NCBI RefSeq assembly: GCF_014256275.1 | Contig: NZ_JACCFE010000002.1 | Location: 7,379,501 to 7,443,500, forward strand | DNA: 64,000 nt | Source: Rhodococcus sp. 4CII | Lineage (GTDB): Bacteria > Actinomycetota > Actinomycetes > Mycobacteriales > Mycobacteriaceae | Direction: 5' to 3' | Part shown: positions 17,832-26,490 of the stretch, piece after piece | Position numbering within the stretch: position 1 is the stretch's first letter | How the letters are laid out: every line of letters starts with the position of its first letter | The notes under the pieces: model-generated | The model's input: only the letters and a program-made list of their open reading frames with translations | Told to the model about the DNA's origin: nothing | The model's database searches: none | Made by a program: the position numbers and the translations under genes

Positions 17832-18872
17832 ATGCGCGTCAACGCCTACGCCGCCCCCGCCGCCGGCGAGCCCCTGGCCCCCACCACCATCGAACGCCGT
17901 GACGTCGGCCCGAACGACGTCCTCATCGCGATCCAGTACGCCGGTATCTGCCACTCCGACATCCACACCGTCAACGGCGACTGGGGCCCCCAGCCCTTCC
18001 CCGTCGTCCCCGGCCACGAGATCGTCGGCGTCGTCGCCGAGGTCGGTGCCGACGTCACCAAGTACCAGGCCGGCGACCGCGTCGGCGTCGGCTGCATGGT
18101 CAACTCCTGCGGCGAGTGCGCCCACTGCCGAGGCGGCGACGAGCAGTACTGCCTAAACGGTGCGATCCTCACCTACGCCGGCGCCGACCGTGATGGCACC
18201 ACCACACAGGGCGGCTACTCCACCCACGTCGTCGTGGACGCCGACTACGTCCTGTCCGTCCCCGACAGCCTCGATGCGGCCGCCGCCGCGCCGCTGCTGT
18301 GCGCGGGCATCACCACCTACGCCCCGCTGCGCCGGTGGGGCGCGGGCCCCGGCAAGAAGGTCGCGGTCGTCGGCCTCGGCGGCCTCGGCCACATCGCGGT
18401 CAAGATCGCCCACGCCATGGGCGCCGAGGTCACCGTGCTGTCGCAGTCGCTGAAGAAGCAGGACGACGGTCTGCGGCTCGGCGCCGACCACTACCGCGCC
18501 ACCTCCGACCCGGACACCTTCACCCAGCTCGCCGGCCGGTTCGACCTCATCGTCAACACCGTCAGCGCCGACATCGACACCAACGCCTACCTCGGCCTGC
18601 TGGCCCTCGACGGCGCCATGGTGAACGTCGGCATTGCCCCGGGGCCGCTGACCGTAGGCGGAATCCTGCTGGGCAGCCCGCGGCGCATTCTCACCGGGTC
18701 GATGTTCGGTGGCATCGCCCTGACCCAGGAGATGCTCGACTTCTGCGCCGAGCACGGCATCGGCGCAGAAGTCGAGGTGATCTCCGCCGACCGGGTCAAC
18801 GAAGCCTACGAGCGCGTCCTGGCCTCCGACGTCCGCTACCGCTTCGTCATCGACACCGGCACCATCGCCTGA
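17832..18872 (+). CDS. Zinc-dependent alcohol/aldehyde dehydrogenase (YahK/CAD type)
   Basis: 346-residue medium-chain dehydrogenase/reductase. Catalytic zinc region CHSDIHTVNGDWG and GHEIVG, structural zinc cysteines in CGECAHCRGGDEQYC, and the nucleotide-binding GLGGLGHIAVK. The pattern fits NADP-dependent aldehyde reductases such as YahK and cinnamyl alcohol dehydrogenases. Start ATG 17832 follows GAGGAACATCTGCGC. Intact, but the neighbours on both sides are remnants, so its operon context has been lost. Confidence 0.92.
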   Translation: MRVNAYAAPAAGEPLAPTTIERRDVGPNDVLIAIQYAGICHSDIHTVNGDWGPQPFPVVPGHEIVGVVAEVGADVTKYQAGDRVGVGCMVNSCGECAHCRGGDEQYCLNGAILTYAGADRDGTTTQGGYSTHVVVDADYVLSVPDSLDAAAAAPLLCAGITTYAPLRRWGAGPGKKVAVVGLGGLGHIAVKIAHAMGAEVTVLSQSLKKQDDGLRLGADHYRATSDPDTFTQLAGRFDLIVNTVSADIDTNAYLGLLALDGAMVNVGIAPGPLTVGGILLGSPRRILTGSMFGGIALTQEMLDFCAEHGIGAEVEVISADRVNEAYERVLASDVRYRFVIDTGTIA

Positions 18873-19103
18873 CATGCGGACGTGCCAGGCCGATAGGGCC
18901 GCACACCCTCTCGGCCTGGCACCGCCAGGCACGGGCATCCTGCGCAGGTGCGCACGGTGCCAGGCAAGCACTGCCGGTACACCACCCCCTCCACAGAAAC
19001 GCCTGACCGCCGCCCAACGCGCTTGCGTTGAAAGCTGTCGAGTTCCGCGGTGCCCAGACGCCGCTGCTGACTCCGTCTTATCTCCCCTGTTCGATTGGAG
19101 CCG

Positions 19104-19580
19104 TGTGAGCACCCCGAGCGTGCCGAGCGTGCCGCGCGAGCGGACGGTCGGCCGTGTCTGGCCGTCGTTCTCGCGCTGCTGACCGTCTTCGGGCCGATCT
19201 CGATGGACCTTTACCTGCCAGTGCTGCCCGCGCTGACCCGTGAGCTGCACGCGTCGACCTCGGCCGCGCAGCTCACGGTCACCGCCTGTCTGTTCGGCCT
19301 GGCGTTCGGGCAGGTGCTCGCCGATCCGGCACCGGCCGGCGCCGCCCCATGCCGGCCGGTGCCGTCGCCTACATCGCCCGCAGCCGAGTGACGTGGACGA
19401 ACTGGCAGCCATCGGCATAGAACCTCGGTGCTGTGCGCTTTCAGTCCGAGCGTCGAGTCGCTGGTCGCCGCCCGCTTCGTGCAGGCCTGGCCGGAGCGGT
19501 GGGCATCGTGATCGCCCAGGCCGCCGGCCGCGACCTGTACTCCCGCGGCAAGCTGGTGCGCTACTACGGCCGACCTCACG
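19104..19580 (+). pseudogene. Bcr/CflA-type MFS efflux transporter, decayed N-terminal part
   Basis: Starts at GTG 19104 (VSTPSVPSVPRERTVGR), shifts frame near 19155, and continues as LALLTVFGPISMDLYLPVLP, then TSAAQLTVTACLFGLAFGQV, the first two membrane segments of a Bcr/CflA drug-efflux carrier. After a break near 19325, another frame gives AGAVGIVIAQAAGRDLYSRG, from the fourth segment region. The rest of the transporter is missing; an IS5-type remnant follows. Nonfunctional. Confidence 0.65.
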
Positions 19581-19605
19581 TGGTCGCCGACTCTTAGACC
19601 GTGTC

Positions 19606-19745
19606 CTACGTGGTGAGACGGACGAGTCGTTTGTAGCAACACAGGGCGGCTGCCAGTCCGAGAAAGGCCAGGTAGTTGCGGGGATCGCGCTCGTAGCGAG
19701 GGCTCAAACGTCGGTAGCCGGACAGCCAGGACGTTGGGTCGGCCA
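19606..19745 (-). mobile_element. IS5-family transposase, C-terminal remnant
   Basis: Leftward fragment reading WLSGYRRLSPRYERDPRNYL, then AFLGLAAALCCYKRLVRLTT, the usual end of IS5/IS1112-type transposases, stopping at 19606-19608. The GACCGTGTCC just beyond (19597-19606) is probably the element's terminal repeat. Everything upstream of the last ~45 codons is missing. Confidence 0.65.
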
Positions 19746-19951
19746 CGAGGCGAGGTGTCTGCCGTGGCAGCTCCTTTTCCTAAAAAATAACCCCGGAGTT
19801 CGCTGGGGGTCGTCAGGCGCCGCTCCTGTGCTGGACCTGAGGTTCTCCGTGTTCTGGTGAGTTTTGGCCGTTCTGACTCAACTTCATGTATTCCGAGTGG
19901 GTCTCGTGTTGGATGATGCTCCAGCGGTGAAGTTGAAGGCCAGGAGGCGCG

Positions 19952-20671
19952 GTGGGGTTGTCGGTCGTGCGGGATCTGCGCGAGGTGCGTGCGGCGGCGG
20001 GCCCGGAGGAGATCGAGCGTTTCGAGACCGACGTGTTCGCGGGGTTCGTCCTGGCCCGTTGCGCGGATCGGTTGTCGGACAACACGATTCGCACGGATGT
20101 CAGTCACTTGGAGCAGGTGCGGACCTGGTTCGGCAAACCGTTGTGGGACATGCAGCCCGCGGACGCGGACGCGTATTTCGGCACGGTCCTGCGCCCGGTG
20201 CCGATCCCAACGAGACTTGCTCGGGCGCAGGCACTCAAGACCTTTTTCGAGTTCCTGGAGTTGCGGCACAAGGTCGCGATCCATAACCTGACCGGCCGGT
20301 CGTCGAGTGTCCGATCGACGAGATGAACCGTCCCGAGGTCGATCCATGGCCAACTTCGCATCCCGCCGGCTGCCGAGAAGATCGCGCGGTTGTTCGCCGG
20401 GTGGCGCGGAGAGCTGGTGACCTGCCGCAAGTTCGGGCCTGTTGCCCGCAACTACGCCGCTTCCCGGTTGATGGCCGAGGTGGGGTTGCGGGTCAACGAG
20501 GCGCGTCACCTGGATCTGGCCGATATCAAGTGGGATCTGGGCCGGTTCGGCAAACTCCATGTCCGCCATGGCAAAGGCGCTCGAGGTTCCGGGCACCGCG
20601 AGCGCATGGTGCCACTGCACCGTCGCGGCCGTCTCGCGGACGAGCGGAAAGGCGATCTTCTCGGCACGTGA
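19952..20671 (+). pseudogene. Tyrosine recombinase (phage-type integrase), frameshifted and truncated
   Basis: GTG 19952 with AGGAGG at 19942-19947. The N-terminal SAM-like core-binding domain is intact (DRLSDNTIRTDVSHLEQVRT, WFGKPLWDMQPADADAYFGT, LKTFFEFLELRHK). A shift occurs around 20300-20340, then the start of the catalytic domain appears (AEVGLRVNEARHLDLADI with the first catalytic Arg, KLHVRHGKGARGSGHRERMV). The HxxR and tyrosine motifs are absent; the sequence ends where the hydrolase gene at 20713 begins. Dead integrase. Confidence 0.75.
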
Positions 20672-20712
20672 GCATCCGTCCGTCAAGGATCGAGATCCTC
20701 ACACGTCAGATG

Positions 20713-21651
20713 TCAACCTGCGACAGCGGGTTCGAGGTGTTTGACGAGGAACTCGAGCTGGTCGGCAACGAGTTCCTCGAACGCCGCACCGACGTAGAAA
20801 CCGAAGTGCCCAGCATCGTAGAAGCGGACGTCTCCGCGGGGTGCCTGGCGAGCGTAGTGCTCGGCAACGTCGGCGGGTGCAACCGAGTCGTTCTTGCTGA
20901 TGCAGACCAGAATGGGTGGGACGATCTTCCGGCTGGCACGGCCGGGCCGGTACTTGACGATGCTCAGCAGGCTTCGGGCCGCGGCCTGATTGACGAAGTC
21001 ATGCCCCGGAGGCACCAGGGCAAGCATTCCAGGCAGTGCGTCGGGTGCTTGCATGAGGCCCACCTCGCCGGGCGCGGCCGCGACGGGAATGCAGACCGGA
21101 TCCTTGCCCCGCACCGCTGCGAACAGGTCGCGGGCCACGTAGCCCGAAATCTGCAACAACTCGCGGGGCGTCAGGACATTCGCACTCTTGAGTCCGTCCG
21201 TGAAGGGGCATTGCGACACCGCCGCGCGAAGCTCTGGATGCCGAGCGGCGACCGCGATGGCGTGCCCACCCCCCAAGGACGTGCCCCAGACCGCGATGCG
21301 CTTGTCGTCCACCTCCGGGAGGGAAGCCACGTACTCGATCGCGGCATCCCAATCGGCCAGCTGCTTGGGCATGGAGAGCACCTGACGCGGCTCACCTCCG
21401 CTGTCGCCCAGGTTTCGGTAGGTGAAGGCCAGCACCGCCATGCCGGCGGAGACGAATCGCTCGGCATAGGCTGCGAGCCTCAATTCCCGAGTTGCCCCGA
21501 GACCGTGACCCATCACCACCATGGGCACGCGTTCGCCGACGGCGGTTTCCGGGAGGTACAGCCAAGCCGAGCAGAAGGAGTCACCTGACTGAAACTGCAC
21601 CTCACGCCGCGGCGGGGCACTTGACTTTTGAGACATTTCCTTCACTTCCAT
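20713..21651 (-). CDS. Alpha/beta hydrolase (dienelactone hydrolase-like)
   Basis: 312 residues from ATG 21651 (ATG 21636 also possible). Fold marks: VVMGHGLGATRELRLAAYAE (oxyanion region), nucleophile elbow VWGTSLGGGHA (Ser about residue 146), the acid in NDSVAPAD, and the last histidine in YDAGHFGFYVG. Last gene of a leftward run (23349-20713) with three membrane proteins. The 63-bp gap to the cox IV-like gene suggests co-transcription. Substrate unknown. Confidence 0.88.
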   Translation of the reverse strand: MEVKEMSQKSSAPPRREVQFQSGDSFCSAWLYLPETAVGERVPMVVMGHGLGATRELRLAAYAERFVSAGMAVLAFTYRNLGDSGGEPRQVLSMPKQLADWDAAIEYVASLPEVDDKRIAVWGTSLGGGHAIAVAARHPELRAAVSQCPFTDGLKSANVLTPRELLQISGYVARDLFAAVRGKDPVCIPVAAAPGEVGLMQAPDALPGMLALVPPGHDFVNQAAARSLLSIVKYRPGRASRKIVPPILVCISKNDSVAPADVAEHYARQAPRGDVRFYDAGHFGFYVGAAFEELVADQLEFLVKHLEPAVAG

Positions 21652-21714
21652 TCTTTGAGGGGAAACAATGAATGCCGAGCGAGCGTCAGCCCGCCGGCGT
21701 TTACATCTGGCCCG

Positions 21715-21984
21715 TCACACCAAGCAGTACAGGGTGAGGACTGTCGATGCGACGGCGATGAGCCACGTGTCGAAGATCGCGGCCAGCGCGATGGGCGCCT
21801 CGCGGATCTCCATGAAGTACCGTCCGACGATACGGACCTTGACGAAGGCGATGACGAGGATGAGGACGGCCGCCGTGCGGACGTCGCTGACGCCGTGGTC
21901 GCTGCCGAGCTGCCATGCGACCATGGTTGCGCCCACGAGCAACAGCCAGGCCGCCAGGATGCGGCGATCTACGAGTTTCGTCAT
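21715..21984 (-). CDS. Cytochrome c oxidase subunit IV-family small membrane protein
   Basis: 89 residues with three predicted membrane segments (LAAWLLLVGATMVAW, TAAVLILVIAFVKVRIV, AIFDTWLIAVASTVLTLYCL). Matches prokaryotic subunit IV (COX4_pro) proteins, including the KVRIVGRYFMEIREAP stretch between segments 2 and 3. It starts 1 bp after the stop of the subunit III-like gene, so the two are translationally linked. No subunit I or II gene is nearby. NorF-like proteins of nitric oxide reductase clusters have the same look. Confidence 0.8.
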   Translation of the reverse strand: MTKLVDRRILAAWLLLVGATMVAWQLGSDHGVSDVRTAAVLILVIAFVKVRIVGRYFMEIREAPIALAAIFDTWLIAVASTVLTLYCLV

Positions 21985-21985
21985 G

Positions 21986-22576
21986 TCAGTGCACCAGGTA
22001 GAGCAGGGGGAACATGATGATCCACAGAACGTCGACCATGTGCCAGAAGACCGTCGCTCCTTCGAGATAGGTGTGTTGCCTCGCCGTCAGAGTCGGCTTC
22101 CGGCTCAGCGAGAACACGAACCCGAGCAGCGCGAGTCCCACGATCACATGAATGGCGTGAAGTCCCGTCAACACGAAGTAGTACATGAAGAAGTCGCTGG
22201 TGGCTGCACTGATTCCGTGTGACAGCTTGTCGTAGTACTCGATGCCCTTGTCGACCAGGAAGACAGCTCCGCAGCCCATCGCCGCCAGAATGAGCGGACT
22301 GGCCAGCGAGTGGCGTTGCTGTCGGATGGCTTGAACCGCCGCGTACACCAGCAACGAACTGCTGAGCAGCAACAGGGTATTGGCGAAACCGAAGTTCTTG
22401 TTCAGCGCGGCCTGGTCGGCACCGAACTGCGCGGATTCCTGCCCGTAGTACCACGCATAGACCCCGAACAGAATCCCGAACACGGTCATGTCCCCGAAGA
22501 TCAGGACCCAGGTTCCTTCCTCGCCGGGAAGCCTTCGCGCCCTGCTAGGCCTTGGGGCGACCGCTGTCGAGGCCAT
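21986..22576 (-). CDS. Cytochrome c oxidase subunit III-family membrane protein (NorE-like)
   Basis: 196 residues, five predicted membrane segments, starting MASTAVAPRPSRARRLPGEE followed by GTWVLIFGDMTVFGILFGVY. The C-terminal region GLHAIHVIVGLALLGFV and VFWHMVDVLWIIMFPLLYLV is the hallmark of subunit III. The start overlaps the stop of the upstream membrane gene (ATG 22576 with TGA 22578-22576). A stand-alone subunit III plus IV without a catalytic subunit recalls NorE/NorF or a helper for a membrane oxidase encoded elsewhere. Confidence 0.87.
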   Translation of the reverse strand: MASTAVAPRPSRARRLPGEEGTWVLIFGDMTVFGILFGVYAWYYGQESAQFGADQAALNKNFGFANTLLLLSSSLLVYAAVQAIRQQRHSLASPLILAAMGCGAVFLVDKGIEYYDKLSHGISAATSDFFMYYFVLTGLHAIHVIVGLALLGFVFSLSRKPTLTARQHTYLEGATVFWHMVDVLWIIMFPLLYLVH

Positions 22577-23349
22577 CAGGAGGCCCGAAGCGTCGCGGCA
22601 TCATCGGACTTGAGGCGACGGATGGCGGCGAAGGTATACCAGCTCGTCACGATGACCCAGCCGAAGTAGGCGTTCAGACCGAGGTAGTAGGTGATCAGTC
22701 CGTGCCACGCGAAGGGTCCGCTCTGGAAACTCGGCATCAACAGCCCGGTGAGGAGCGTGGCGGTGAGCCAGAAGCTCACGTAGCCGAGCCATCGCGGGTA
22801 CAGCGGCGTCGGCCGAGGGTCGCGGAGAACGAACACACCGAACGCGACCATCTGGAACAGCGTTGCAACGAAGGTCATGATGAGGAACATGAAGCCCAGG
22901 TCGTTGAGCAGCATAATTTCATCGGCCGCGCGGGTACTGGCCCGGAAGCTGGCAGTGAGCCAGATCGTACAGAAGCTTACGGCGGCCGCCGAGGTCCCGG
23001 CGCCCCCGACGAGTTGAATGGTGGAGAGGATGCGTTCCCGCCCCTCGTTGCGGCGCATCACCAACGCGACCGCGAGACTCCACACGAAGTAGAACATCGC
23101 GAACATGATCGCGCCTTCCATCCCGATACGGATGGAGATCTCGTTGTCGCGATAGAACTCGGCGATGCGCTCGGCCGACCAGTTCTCCCTCGGCGGCAGA
23201 ATGAAACCTGCGATACCCCACCACGCGATGCCGGCGCCGACGAGAAAGACCGGACCTGCCCACGCGCAGAGTCTCCACAGCCCGAAGTCACCGTGTGTGG
23301 TCTGCGAGGCAGCCGACTGCCCGTCCACGGACGAGATGGTTGAACCCAT
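22576..23349 (-). CDS. Seven-segment membrane protein of unknown function
   Basis: 257 residues, about six to seven hydrophobic segments (for example PVFLVGAGIAWWGIAGFIL, GAIMFAMFYFVWSLAVALVM, YFGWVIVTSWYTFAAI), with RIAEFYRDNEISIRIGMEGA between the first two. I do not recognise a named family; similar proteins accompany subunit III-like genes in actinobacterial catabolic operons. First full gene of the leftward operon. Its ATG 23349 lies 2 bp after the stop of the truncated isochorismatase head, so it is probably translated by coupling from that leader. Confidence 0.75.
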   Translation of the reverse strand: MGSTISSVDGQSAASQTTHGDFGLWRLCAWAGPVFLVGAGIAWWGIAGFILPPRENWSAERIAEFYRDNEISIRIGMEGAIMFAMFYFVWSLAVALVMRRNEGRERILSTIQLVGGAGTSAAAVSFCTIWLTASFRASTRAADEIMLLNDLGFMFLIMTFVATLFQMVAFGVFVLRDPRPTPLYPRWLGYVSFWLTATLLTGLLMPSFQSGPFAWHGLITYYLGLNAYFGWVIVTSWYTFAAIRRLKSDDAATLRAS

Positions 23350-23351
23350 GG

Positions 23352-23426
23352 CTAGCTCCCAAAGTCGTTGTACGGATCGAGGAAAAGAAGGCCGGTACGG
23401 AGCGGTTCGCCCTGAGTGTCGCTCAT
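23352..23426 (-). pseudogene. Isochorismatase-type gene head used as leader
   Basis: A 24-codon frame from ATG 23426 with an AAGGGA ribosome binding site, reading MSDTQGEPLRTGLLFLDPYN then DFGS and stop. It matches the beginning of the hydrolase at 16102 (MTDTQYDPAHTGLLLVDPYN DF). The rest of that gene is gone. The upstream DNA repeats the thiolase/HxlR promoter region of 11.4 kb, including the operator. The deletion therefore placed the membrane operon under that promoter, with this stub as leader. Confidence 0.75.
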
Positions 23427-23504
23427 GAGTAGTCCCTTCGATTCACCGTCCCGCCGACGCGCTGCGCGCCGGGTGGGATCATCATCACATAGATACTCAG
23501 TAAA

Positions 23505-23535
23505 TCATAGTAACTTGGTAAGTTTTTCATACTTT
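23505..23535 (+). promoter_or_regulatory. Operator copy 2: degenerate TCATAGTGA repeat
   Basis: TCATAGTAA at 23505-23513 and TCATACTTT at 23527-23535, the same 22-bp period as the copies at 11489 and 15988 but with two or more changes in the second half site. It lies within a ~130-bp block homologous to 11400-11560, including the shared leader around the start codon (CATGAGTAGTCCCTTCGATT) and a CTGCTGCAAGCAG beyond the operator. The HxlR gene expected on the right is missing. Confidence 0.55.
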
Positions 23536-23731
23536 GCGTGAAACACCTGCTGCAAGCAGCCGACTTGGCGGGGCATCTGCACGACAGATCCCGTGAAGGG
23601 GTCTGTCGCAGCAATCCGTGCAGATCAGCGGTGGGGCGTCCGCCCTCTCGGCATTGATCACAGGATGGCGATCGACCACGGACTGGCGGGCATGCTCGAA
23701 CCCCGGATAGAAGCCAAAACGGGCTGAGCAC

Positions 23732-23761
23732 CTGCCTGGGCCACCCGGGTGGCCCAGGCAG
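23732..23761. terminator. Perfect 15-bp inverted repeat (hairpin)
   Basis: CTGCCTGGGCCACCC directly followed by its reverse complement, 30 bp with no loop spacing. It lies in a 500-bp gap with no recognised gene. There is no T-run on either side, so it is a hairpin or cruciform candidate and only possibly a terminator. Confidence 0.45.
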
Positions 23762-23899
23762 CCCCGCACGGGCCCCCACGACCACCGAGGTCGCCGATAT
23801 TTGGCCAGGCGAATGGGCCAAAGCCCGGAAGAGGGTACCGATACCGTGAGTCGTGACTTCACGAACGGCGGCACAACACACGGTTCCGCACTTCTACTG

Positions 23900-24842
23900 A
23901 CGCTCTCCCGGAGACCACCGCGGAGCGGCCGTGGAGTTTCGAGATGAAGTACGACGGATGCCGGATCCTGGCCTCGGTGGGCGGCGGCAGCGAGCCGGTG
24001 CTGTGGACGCGTGCCATGAACGTGGTGACGACCTCGTATCCGGAGATCGCCGACGCGCTGACCGCAGCATTCGGCGGCCGCGGCCGCATCGTCCTCGACG
24101 GCGAGGTCGTCGTCCTCGATCACGGCACCGCCTCGTTCGGACTGCTCCAGCGCAGAATGGGGATCGTCCATGCAACGAAGCCGCTGCAACGTCGAATCCC
24201 TGTGACGTTCTTACCTTTCGACGTCCTGACGCGCGGCGACCGGGACCTCACGAGGGCGTCGTATCTGGATCGGCGGGCGGAGCTGGCCGAGCTGGATTCG
24301 ATGCTCCAGGACGTGGGGGGCCTGCCGATCACCGTCCCACCGTTCTGGGAGAATCAGAGCGGCAAGATCATGGTGAATGCCGCGAAAAGCGCAGGGATGG
24401 AAGGGGTCCTGGCGAAACGGTCGACGTCGATCCACCTTCCCGGCCAGCGGAGCAGAGCCTGGATCAAGCAGGGCCTGCGGACGGCGTCGAGTCTGCTGGT
24501 GATCGGGTTCGTCGGCTCGAGCCGGTCGGTCGCCGCGCTGATTCTCGGCGCGTACGACGCCGAGGGCGGTTGATTCTGGTGGGGTCCGTGAGCGCGGGAC
24601 TCACAATCTCGATGCGCCGGCAGCTCCGGGAGGAGTTCCGGCCGCTGGAGCGCCCGGGCAGCCCTGTCACCGACCCGCTGCCGCCCGCACACGATCCGCC
24701 TGGGGTTCGGTGGCTGGAGGCCCGCCTGGTCGTCGACGTGGCCTACAGGGATCACACCAGCGGGGGACTCCGCCATCCAAGCCTGAAGGGCCGGAGGTAC
24801 GACATCGATCCGCGATCGGTGAAATGGGATTTATTGCAGTAG
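23900..24842 (+). pseudogene. ATP-dependent DNA ligase (LigD/LigC ligase domain), broken
   Basis: Adenylation domain with the nucleotidyl lysine in WSFEMKYDGCRIL (23932-23970), then GEVVVLD, FLPFDVL, GMEGVLAKR and WIKQGLR, the ligase motifs III to V. A frameshift at about 24570 separates the adenylation domain from the OB-fold part, which continues as SVSAGLTISMRRQLREEFRP to VDVAYRDHTSGGLRHPSLKG and ends at 24842. No start codon exists upstream of 23944 in the frame that carries WSFEM, so the N terminus is also lost. Formerly a ~300-residue ligase of the bacterial end-joining type. Confidence 0.75.
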
Positions 24843-25046
24843 CTGCAACATCGCGCATCGCACAGAGCTGACGATTCAGCTGGTTGTGGCCTCCACGAAG
24901 TCGGAACCGGATTGCTGCATTCGAGGTGCCCCACGAGTTATATCAGGCACAACAATGATGGATCTGACTCGGCGGAAACCAGCCGAGACGAAGTCCAACG
25001 GGCTGCAGACCGGTGCGATCATGCATCGGCGGGTGCATGTCACGGT

Positions 25047-25748
25047 TCAGCCGGTTTCGAGGTCCTCGCGTCCCCGCACGACGAAGTTCCCTAAGAAATC
25101 CCCGGTCACTGCGACGATCCGGTCGATCTCGGCGATCAATCCAGGGCCATCGCGCAGTAGTCCGTCGGGGTCGGTGACGTCGCTGGCGCCTCCGAAGTTG
25201 CGGAGAACGAAGGGATTCACCTGGTCGTTGACGAAGGAATGGTAGGGATTTGTGAACTCGTCGAGTGTCGGGATGAGCTGCATGCTCCCCACCAGGAAGA
25301 CCATGTTGACGGTCTTGATTGCCGCCTCTCCCTTCTCAGAGAGGTCGTCGAATGCCGCCCGGACAGTTTCTCTATCGGGAGGATTCCTCGTCAGCGTCCC
25401 TTTGAGGTATCCGAGTCCTTCGAGGTACTCGATGACGCCGGTCATGAGATCCGCGTAGACCCTTTGCCGGTTCTCTCGCACCTCTTTGGCTACTGCGACG
25501 GTCTCGTTTCTCACCAACTCGTTTCTGCTGACATAGACGGCTGATCCGGCCGAGACGGCGCTGGACACGATTGCTGCGCAGAGGGCGGTGGCCAGGGCGT
25601 AGCGGCCGGTGCGGCTCGCGGCGCGGATATCGCGTTCCAGGCTCCCGGTTGACGCCGTCACTGGTTCCGATGTGTCCGAGGTCGGCGCCGGGGCGGGTGG
25701 CCGGGCGTCCGGCCCGTTCTCGGGCTCTGGTGTGCTGTCAGTATCCAT
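25047..25748 (-). CDS. Hypothetical single-pass membrane protein
   Basis: 233 residues from ATG 25748. An acidic, proline-rich cytoplasmic start (about 1-45) is followed by one membrane segment (ALATALCAAIVSSAVSAGSAVYV, about 51-73), then a mostly helical extracytoplasmic region with charged residues (NETVAVAKEVRENRQRVYAD) and no cysteines of note. Family not recognised. Stands alone between intergenic gaps. Confidence 0.65.
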   Translation of the reverse strand: MDTDSTPEPENGPDARPPAPAPTSDTSEPVTASTGSLERDIRAASRTGRYALATALCAAIVSSAVSAGSAVYVSRNELVRNETVAVAKEVRENRQRVYADLMTGVIEYLEGLGYLKGTLTRNPPDRETVRAAFDDLSEKGEAAIKTVNMVFLVGSMQLIPTLDEFTNPYHSFVNDQVNPFVLRNFGGASDVTDPDGLLRDGPGLIAEIDRIVAVTGDFLGNFVVRGREDLETG

Positions 25749-26043
25749 CGCAGGCCACCGATCCTCGTTCTACCTGAGTCACGCTGCTGCTGCGTATCAG
25801 TGTGTTCGAGCGACCAGGCCCTGCGCAGAGTATTCGGGTACTCGAACCGAGCCGCCGATGTGCACCACTGGCTGCGTAGCGACTTCTGCAGGGTCTCGCG
25901 AACCGTGGCGTCGGAATTTTACGACGAGTGGGTCGGTGGCGGATCCTGTAGTGAGACACGCCCATGCTCGGAATCGGGTCGATAAGGCGGCAATGACTGG
26001 CGCGAATGCCCCTGGTCCTGATCGCGTGAGCGGCGGATCCAGA

Positions 26044-26490
26044 TTAAGGCACGGCCCAAACGCCAGCGCCCGGTAGCAGCGTAGTGGGGGTGCCCAGGTA
26101 ACCGGGTGCACCACCTGCTGTGAAGGCAGCGACCACCGTCCCGGATCCAGTCTGGATGACCCCAGGGGGCATCGATCCGTAGAAGAGGTCCGCAGCACCA
26201 CTCGCTCCGGTCGACAGGTTGCGCCAGTGGACGACAAGATCGCAGTAGGGATATGCGCCGCAGCGGAATCGAGTAATCCCCGGCTCGTCTGGGTTCGTCC
26301 TGACAGTGATGTGCGTGCTGGACGGCGGGTTAGTCAATCCAGTCGGTCCGTTGGTCAGTCCCGCGAAGGGGATCGGTAGGACCGTGTCGGTCGGGACTGC
26401 GCTCACGGACGGGGCGGCGAGCAACAGTGCTGAGAGTGCGATCCCGGCGAGAGTAGTCATGCTGCGGGGCATCGAAGCGGTTCGGAACAT
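26044..26490 (-). CDS. Small secreted protein of unknown function
   Basis: 148 residues with a clear Sec signal peptide (MTTLAGIALSALLLAAPSVS then AVPTD, cleavage likely after VSA), then a beta-rich domain with two cysteines (FRCGAYPYCDLVVHW) that may form a disulfide. The segments DLFYGSMPPGVIQTGSGTVV and PGYLGTPTTLLPGAG resemble the small secreted proteins common in Nocardia and Rhodococcus. No enzymatic motif. Confidence 0.7.
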   Translation of the reverse strand: MFRTASMPRSMTTLAGIALSALLLAAPSVSAVPTDTVLPIPFAGLTNGPTGLTNPPSSTHITVRTNPDEPGITRFRCGAYPYCDLVVHWRNLSTGASGAADLFYGSMPPGVIQTGSGTVVAAFTAGGAPGYLGTPTTLLPGAGVWAVP

